This document shows positions 5,829 through 9,632 of a stretch of DNA of 9,632 nucleotides, in pieces. Source of the stretch: Deltaproteobacteria bacterium (GTDB lineage: Bacteria > Bdellovibrionota_C > UBA2361 > JAAYZI01); NCBI GenBank assembly GCA_012514925.1, contig JAAYZI010000215.1:1-9632 (forward strand). Direction: 5' to 3'. A program made the translations under genes and the position numbers. The notes under the pieces are model-generated. The model saw nothing but the letters and a program-made list of their open reading frames with translations, made no database searches and was not told where the DNA came from. Within the stretch, counting starts at the first letter, position 1. Every line of letters starts with the position of its first letter.

Positions 5829-7880
5829 TTATACATCGCTGTATTTTAAGAGGATCTCCTTCTGTAAGTGGTTAACCGCGTCTCGCAGCGCCGCAGCCCT
5901 CTCAAATTCGCGGCTAGCCGCAGCCTCAAACATCTCGCGTTTTAACTCTTCCACCAGACGTGCTTGGGCTTTCTTCTCAGTAGGCACGGTAATAATACGG
6001 TCCAAAACCTCCAGCGGTGAAATCTCATCAACGTCCGTAGCCACACTGCTTAAGGCGTCTTGCAACCTACTCTGCGCCGACTTCGGCACGATACCATGGC
6101 GCTCATTAAACGAAGCCTGAATGCTGCGCCGTCTATCAGCCTCTGCCATGGCCTGCTTCATCGAATCGGTAACCGTATCGGCATAGAGCACTACCCGCCC
6201 ATTTAGATTGCGCGCGGCGCGGCCCATAGTCTGAATAAGTGATCTCGCCGAACGCAGAAAGCCTTCCTTATCGGCATCTAAGATCGCCACCAGACTAACC
6301 TCCACTAGGTCCAACCCCTCACGCAACAAGTTAATGCCAATTAACACATCAAAGTCGCCGCGCCGTAGCCCCCGTAAAATCTCGACGCGTTCAATCGTCT
6401 GGACATCAGCGTGCAAGTAGCGGCACTTAATGCCAAGCTCTCTAAGGTAGGTGGAGAGGTCCTCGGCCATCTTCTTTGTAAGAGTGGTAACCAGAGCACG
6501 CTCACCGCGCGCCGTGACCTCACGAATCTCATCCATTAGGTCATCCACCTGCCCGCGCGCGGGCTTGACCACCACGAGCGGGTCCAACAACCCGGTCGGG
6601 CGGTTAATCAATTCGATCACTTCTGGCAAGCTGCGCTCTAACTCGAAGTCTCCGGGAGTCGCAGATACAAATACCGTCTGGCCGATTCGCGCCCAAAATT
6701 CATCCGGGCTGAGCGGCCGGTTGTCCAAGGCTGAAGGTAGCCTAAAGCCATAATCCACCAATGTCTGCTTGCGCGATTGGTCGCCGCGATACATCCCTCC
6801 CAGCTGCGGCACTGTTACATGCGACTCGTCGATAATCAGCAGAAAATCTTCGGGGAAGTAATCAACTAAGGTCGTAGGCGCACTACCGGCGGCGCGTCCT
6901 GTCAGGTGGCGGCTGTAATTCTCAATACCCGGGCAGAAGCCGGTTTCTGCCAGAATCTCTAAATCATAACGCGTGCGCTGTTCCAATCGCTGAGCCTCCA
7001 ACAACTTACCACTCTCTCTTAAGCGTGGCAGCCAGGCCTTTAGCTCTTGCTTGATTGAGTCGATGGCTTTTTGCACTGCGCTCTGTGAGGTCACAAAATG
7101 GCTGGAGGGATAGACCGTGCAACGCTCCAGCTTTCTAAGACACGTGCCGCTTATCGAATCGATCTCGCGAATCTCCTCAACTTCGTCCCCGAAAAAAACC
7201 AGCCGTATCGCGCGCTGGTCCTGGTCACACGGAAAGATATCGATACTTTCACCACGTACCCTGAAATTACCGCGGGCAAAATCGAAGTCGCTGCGGGTGT
7301 ACTGCATATAAACCAGCTTACGCAAAACCTCCTCGCGCGGTATCCTGGTGCCGCGCTCCAGAAAGAGCATCATTGCAAAATAATCTTCCGGCGCTCCCAA
7401 ACCGTAAATGCAACTCACACTCGCCACCACAATTGTATCGCTGCTTTCCAGAATCGCGTGCGTTGCGCTGTGGCGCATCTTGTCGATCTCTTCGTTTATC
7501 GCGGAGTCTTTTTCGATATAGGTATCACTAGCAGGCAGATAGGCTTCCGGCTGATAATAATCGTAGTAACTCACAAAATAACGAACCTGATTCTCTGGGA
7601 AAAATTGACGGAACTCTCCGTACAGCTGGGCCGCCAGGGTCTTGTTCGGAGCAATTACCAAAGCGGGGCGTTGCTGCGAGGCGATCATATTTGCAATCGT
7701 AAAAGTCTTCCCTGAACCGGTTACGCCTTTTAGAGTTTGAAAACGCACGCCCTTTTTTATATTCCTGACCAGGCGAGAGATCGCCTCAGGCTGATCGCCG
7801 CACGGAACGTAATCTGATACCAGCCGGAAGTCACCCTTGGCTGGAGTGTGTAGTTTGTTGAAAGGCACGGCAGCGGTCAT
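5829..7880 (-). CDS. uvrB: UvrB, excinuclease ABC subunit B
   Basis: UvrB is the damage-verifying, helicase-fold ATPase of the UvrABC repair complex. From ATG at 7880 the product is 683 aa, normal for the family. Visible features in order are DQPEAI near residue 30, Walker A GVTGSGKT (52-59), the tyrosine-rich beta-hairpin that grips DNA (SYYDYYQPEAYLP, about 104-116), the Walker B-type DESH box (351-354), VSATPG (405-410), GINLLREGLD and QTMGRAARN of the second helicase half, and a C-terminal UVR motif (about 641-676) that pairs with UvrC. A TTG two codons upstream (7886) is possible but less likely. The gene leads uvrC with a 21-nt gap and begins 84 nt after the end of tRNA-Leu, so it may also receive read-through from the tRNA promoter. 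I saw no clear LexA box upstream. Confidence 0.97.
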   Translation of the reverse strand: MTAAVPFNKLHTPAKGDFRLVSDYVPCGDQPEAISRLVRNIKKGVRFQTLKGVTGSGKTFTIANMIASQQRPALVIAPNKTLAAQLYGEFRQFFPENQVRYFVSYYDYYQPEAYLPASDTYIEKDSAINEEIDKMRHSATHAILESSDTIVVASVSCIYGLGAPEDYFAMMLFLERGTRIPREEVLRKLVYMQYTRSDFDFARGNFRVRGESIDIFPCDQDQRAIRLVFFGDEVEEIREIDSISGTCLRKLERCTVYPSSHFVTSQSAVQKAIDSIKQELKAWLPRLRESGKLLEAQRLEQRTRYDLEILAETGFCPGIENYSRHLTGRAAGSAPTTLVDYFPEDFLLIIDESHVTVPQLGGMYRGDQSRKQTLVDYGFRLPSALDNRPLSPDEFWARIGQTVFVSATPGDFELERSLPEVIELINRPTGLLDPLVVVKPARGQVDDLMDEIREVTARGERALVTTLTKKMAEDLSTYLRELGIKCRYLHADVQTIERVEILRGLRRGDFDVLIGINLLREGLDLVEVSLVAILDADKEGFLRSARSLIQTMGRAARNLNGRVVLYADTVTDSMKQAMAEADRRRSIQASFNERHGIVPKSAQSRLQDALSSVATDVDEISPLEVLDRIITVPTEKKAQARLVEELKREMFEAAASREFERAAALRDAVNHLQKEILLKYSDV

Positions 7881-7924
7881 ACCCAAAGCTTAGCCCGGAT
7901 ATTTTATGAAAGCGACCACCAGTT

Positions 7925-7953
7925 ATTATAACGTGAAAGAGGCAACCAGTCGC
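7925..7953 (-). promoter_or_regulatory. Candidate uvrB promoter
   Basis: Read on the minus strand, a perfect TATAAT (7925-7930) lies 44 nt before the uvrB ATG. Seventeen bases upstream is GCGACT (7948-7953), which matches only the central GAC of the -35 consensus. The -10 is strong and the -35 weak, so this is a plausible but unproven promoter between tRNA-Leu and uvrB. Confidence 0.4.
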
Positions 7954-7964
7954 AGCACTAGGTA

Positions 7965-8046
7965 TGCCCTGGGGGAGACTTGAACTCCCACGTCTCGCGA
8001 CACATGAACCTGAATCATGCCTGTCTGCCAATTCCAGCACCAGGGC
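7965..8046 (-). tRNA. tRNA-Leu (anticodon CAG)
   Basis: The 82-nt cloverleaf folds cleanly. The acceptor stem is GCCCTGG/CCAGGGC with discriminator A. A 3-bp D stem CTG/CAG closes a loop with AATTGGCAGA. The anticodon stem is CATGA/TCATG with loop TTCAGGT and anticodon CAG (8010-8012), reading CUG. A long class II variable arm (GTC-GCGA-GAC) and the T arm GGGAG-TTCAAGT-CTCCC complete it. The long variable arm with anticodon CAG identifies leucine. The CCA end is not encoded: TACC follows the discriminator. It lies 40 nt after tRNA-fMet on the same strand and is probably co-transcribed with it. Confidence 0.95.
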
Positions 8047-8086
8047 AGATGCATACCCGAACACCAACAGCAGGTAGGAGTATCGA

Positions 8087-8163
8087 TGGTTGCGGGGGTA
8101 GGATTTGAACCTACGACCTCGGGGTTATGAGCCCCACGAGCTACCAGACTGCTCCACCCCGCG
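8087..8163 (-). tRNA. Initiator tRNA-fMet (anticodon CAT), CCA encoded
   Basis: This 77-nt gene has the two hallmarks of bacterial initiator tRNA. The first acceptor pair is mismatched (C1 against A72: CGCGGGG/CCCCGCA), and consecutive G-C pairs sit at the base of the anticodon loop (GGG CTCATAA CCC). The anticodon CAT is at 8127-8129. The T arm is GTAGG-TTCAAAT-CCTAC. Discriminator A is followed by an encoded CCA (8087-8089). It closely resembles E. coli tRNA-fMet as I remember it. Its CCA is encoded while that of the neighbouring tRNA-Leu is not. Confidence 0.97.
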
Positions 8164-8170
8164 CCAAATT

Positions 8171-8197
8171 AATATAAAATTTATTAACTTAAGTCAA
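8171..8197 (-). promoter_or_regulatory. Candidate promoter of the fMet-Leu tRNA unit
   Basis: On the minus strand TTGACT (8192-8197, one mismatch to the -35 consensus) precedes TATATT (8171-8176, one mismatch to TATAAT) with a short 15-bp spacer. A second choice, TATTAA (8169-8174), gives a 17-bp spacer but a poorer match. The -10 ends only 7 nt before the tRNA 5' end, and the stretch between them runs into GC-rich GGCGCGGGG, as is common at stringently controlled stable-RNA promoters. Transcription would start almost at the mature 5' end. Confidence 0.5.
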
Positions 8198-8262
8198 CTA
8201 GGGGGAAACATCGAGGGGCGTGTATTAGCCTAACTCGAATATTTCACCAAGTTATAACGAGG

Positions 8263-9075
8263 CTAGCCGCGGGAACGTGGCTTTGGGCGAACACGTGGCT
8301 TTGGGCGAGTACGTGGGGGTTTGTCTGCACTAGAACTTAGCTCAAACACCTTGGACCGAAGCGTCCGGTACTCTGCAAAGGAGAACACTCTTAATTCTCC
8401 CGGTTTAAGCATACCCAACCTGACGGGTCCATGTTGCACACGTTTTAGCTTACTGACGGGGTGACCCACTGCTTCCAACAACCGCCTTACCAAACGATTT
8501 CGTCCCTCCTTGACCGTAACCTCAAGCCAAGAATGCTTGTGATCGGCGCGCATAAACTTAAGGTCTGCCGTCGCGTATCCATCCCTAAGCTTAACACCCT
8601 TCTTAACTCTAAGGCGCGTTTCATCAGAGAGACGCCCTTCCACCCGCACCTGATAGATACGCTTCATGCTAAAACGCGGATGCATCAAGCGCTCAGCCAT
8701 CTCTCCATCATTCGTTAAAATCACCAGGCCGGTGGAGTCATAATCCAAACGTCCAACTGGAAAATAAGACTTAAACCGCTGCGGAAGATAATCAGCCACC
8801 GTCGCGCGACCACCAGGATCTTTCTTAGTACAAACCACCTCGCGGGGCTTGTTAAAGATCAACGCTCCGCACGGTAGCGCTTTGATAAAACGCCGCCCCA
8901 CTCGAACCTGGTCGTTAAAAGGGTCGACCTTACTGCCAAGCTCGGTCACGCGCTTTCCGTTCACCATAACCTGGCCCGACACAATCAACTCCTCCGCAGC
9001 GCGGCGCGAAGCCACTCCGCAGTCGGCCAAGAATTTCTGCAAACGGACTTTAGAAGCGGAAGGGGTTCGGTTCAT
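8263..9075 (-). CDS. rluB: RsuA/RluB-family rRNA pseudouridine synthase
   Basis: This enzyme should isomerise a uridine in ribosomal RNA. RluB acts on 23S U2605 in E. coli; RsuA acts on 16S U516. The 270-aa product has an N-terminal S4 RNA-binding domain (residues 9-57, VRLQKFLADCGVASRRAAEE), then the synthase fold with the catalytic motif G108-R-L-D111-YDSTGL, where D111 is the nucleophile, and a conserved KEGRNRLVRRLLEAVGH segment near 190-207. The basic C-terminal tail carries two RPKPR repeats encoded by an 18-bp DNA repeat. The start ATG overlaps the scpB stop (ATGA), pointing to translational coupling. Pairing with scpB favours RluB over RsuA, RluE or RluF, but the exact rRNA target is inferred. 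Confidence 0.92.
   Translation of the reverse strand: MNRTPSASKVRLQKFLADCGVASRRAAEELIVSGQVMVNGKRVTELGSKVDPFNDQVRVGRRFIKALPCGALIFNKPREVVCTKKDPGGRATVADYLPQRFKSYFPVGRLDYDSTGLVILTNDGEMAERLMHPRFSMKRIYQVRVEGRLSDETRLRVKKGVKLRDGYATADLKFMRADHKHSWLEVTVKEGRNRLVRRLLEAVGHPVSKLKRVQHGPVRLGMLKPGELRVFSFAEYRTLRSKVFELSSSADKPPRTRPKPRVRPKPRSRG
8275..8310 (-). repeat. 18-bp tandem repeat inside the rluB 3' end
   Basis: Two 18-bp units (8275-8292 and 8293-8310) differ only in their last two bases, and the next 6 bases (ACGTGG) begin a third partial unit. In the reading frame they encode TRPKPR and VRPKPR, then SRG and the stop. The period is a multiple of three, so copy-number change would lengthen or shorten the basic tail without a frameshift. 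Confidence 0.9.
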
Positions 9076-9632
9076 GGCTGCGCTGCAACGCCTGACATAT
9101 CTTCGTCCTGCTCTACTACCTCGTCAGAGCCCTCCGACTCCAACTCACCCAATCTTTCTCCAGCCTCGCCGGGATCATTCTCTAAATCTTTAAGATCTCT
9201 GAGAGTCGGAAGCTCCCCCAAGGAATTTAGACCAAAAAGCTTTAAAAACCGCTCGGTAGTGCCGTAAAGCGCCGGCTGCCCAACTGCCGCTTTATGCCCC
9301 ATGATGCGGATCAACTCTCGATCAAGCAGAGTTTTAAGCGTAGGAGTAGCATCCACACCCCGAATCTTTTCGATATCCGATTTTACGATAGGCTGGCGGT
9401 AAGCAATTACCGCCAAGGTTTCAAGCGCAGCGTTAGTCAAACGCCGGGGCCGATCAACCTTAAGAGCCTGCACATGAGGGGCGAAGCATGCGCGGGTGCG
9501 AAACTGATACTGGCCAGCCGCCTGCACAAGCTCAAAGCCACGCCCCGCTTCCCGGTAATGCTCCTCGAGCAACTTTAAAGCGGATTCGACCACGCTCTCG
9601 TCAAGCTTTGTGACCTCCCTAATCCTTTCTTG
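9072..9632 (-). CDS. scpB: ScpB, segregation and condensation protein B (5' end beyond window)
   Basis: ScpB dimers bind the kleisin ScpA and regulate the SMC chromosome-organising complex in the cytoplasm. The frame is open from the right edge to the TGA at 9072-9074, about 186 residues. A GTG at 9593 could pass for a start, but 13 in-frame codons upstream (QERIREVTKLDES) read as the expected end of the first winged-helix domain. The true start therefore lies outside the window. The second winged-helix domain is well preserved: RRLTNAALETLAVIAYRQP, IEKIRGVDATPTLKTLLDR and LYGTTERFLKLFGL. The C-terminal tail is acidic (LESEGSDEVVEQDEDM), common but variable in this family. It overlaps rluB by 4 nt, and scpA would be expected upstream. 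Confidence 0.93.
   Translation of the reverse strand, partial: QERIREVTKLDESVVESALKLLEEHYREAGRGFELVQAAGQYQFRTRACFAPHVQALKVDRPRRLTNAALETLAVIAYRQPIVKSDIEKIRGVDATPTLKTLLDRELIRIMGHKAAVGQPALYGTTERFLKLFGLNSLGELPTLRDLKDLENDPGEAGERLGELESEGSDEVVEQDEDMSGVAAQP

Noticed and set aside
7098..7715. 205-codon + strand frame opposite uvrB
   Set aside because: It lies wholly antisense to a strongly conserved gene, has no recognisable domain, and its composition is explained as the shadow of the uvrB frame.
7881..7886. TTG start for uvrB two codons upstream of the ATG
   Set aside because: It adds only two residues and has no better ribosome-binding site. The ATG at 7880 is the simpler choice.
8226..8266. TAGCCT/AGGCTA stem after rluB as an intrinsic terminator
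   Set aside because: The loop is about 28 nt and no U-run follows, so it does not meet the usual terminator form.
9150..9168. Partial match (CTTTCTCCAG) to the palindrome inside scpB
   Set aside because: Only one arm and the centre match, the complementary arm is missing, and it lies in conserved coding sequence. It is likely chance.
9591..9593. GTG as the true start of scpB
   Set aside because: The frame remains open to the window edge and the upstream codons look like the end of the first winged-helix domain, so the gene is cut by the window.

Overview
The window looks like a chromosomal housekeeping segment of a Gram-negative bacterium of moderate GC content. Supporting signs are a periplasmic S11 D,D-carboxypeptidase with a signal peptide, a probable M48 lipoprotein metalloprotease, a complete UvrB and UvrC pair, and an RluB-ScpB pair. 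The protein wording, especially UvrC and the carboxypeptidase, reminds me of Deltaproteobacteria in the broad sense. That placement is a low-confidence impression, because no search could be run. I saw no phage genes, insertion sequences, CRISPR arrays, toxin-antitoxin pairs or defence genes.

Layout, left to right. Positions 1-307 hold no gene. They carry two copies of an 18-bp palindrome flanking an 83-bp dyad with 26-nt arms. A D-Ala-D-Ala carboxypeptidase gene follows on the + strand (308-1450). It converges on a comEC-type channel gene on the - strand (1609-3177), and a third copy of the palindrome lies in the gap between their 3' ends. An M48 metalloprotease gene (3274-3954, +) diverges from comEC and converges on uvrC with only 20 bp between them. 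On the - strand uvrB (5829-7880) is followed after 21 nt by uvrC (3975-5807), a likely nucleotide excision repair operon. Further upstream on the same strand are tRNA-Leu(CAG), the initiator tRNA-fMet with a promoter-like sequence, an rluB-type pseudouridine synthase gene and the 3' part of scpB. The scpB reading frame runs off the right edge of the window.

How the genes work together. UvrB and UvrC are the damage-verification and incision subunits of the UvrABC excinuclease, and their adjacency suggests co-expression. ScpB works with ScpA and SMC in chromosome segregation. Its stop codon overlaps the rluB start (ATGA), so these two are probably translationally coupled. The carboxypeptidase and the M48 protease are envelope maintenance enzymes. 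The ComEC-like protein would be an inner-membrane DNA channel, but here it lacks the C-terminal metallo-beta-lactamase domain.

I do not see a clear undescribed multi-gene system. The features most worth a second look are non-coding: the palindrome with its shared flank and a tandemly duplicated half-site in one copy, the large dyad upstream of the carboxypeptidase gene, an apparent lack of Shine-Dalgarno sequences throughout, and the short ComEC variant.
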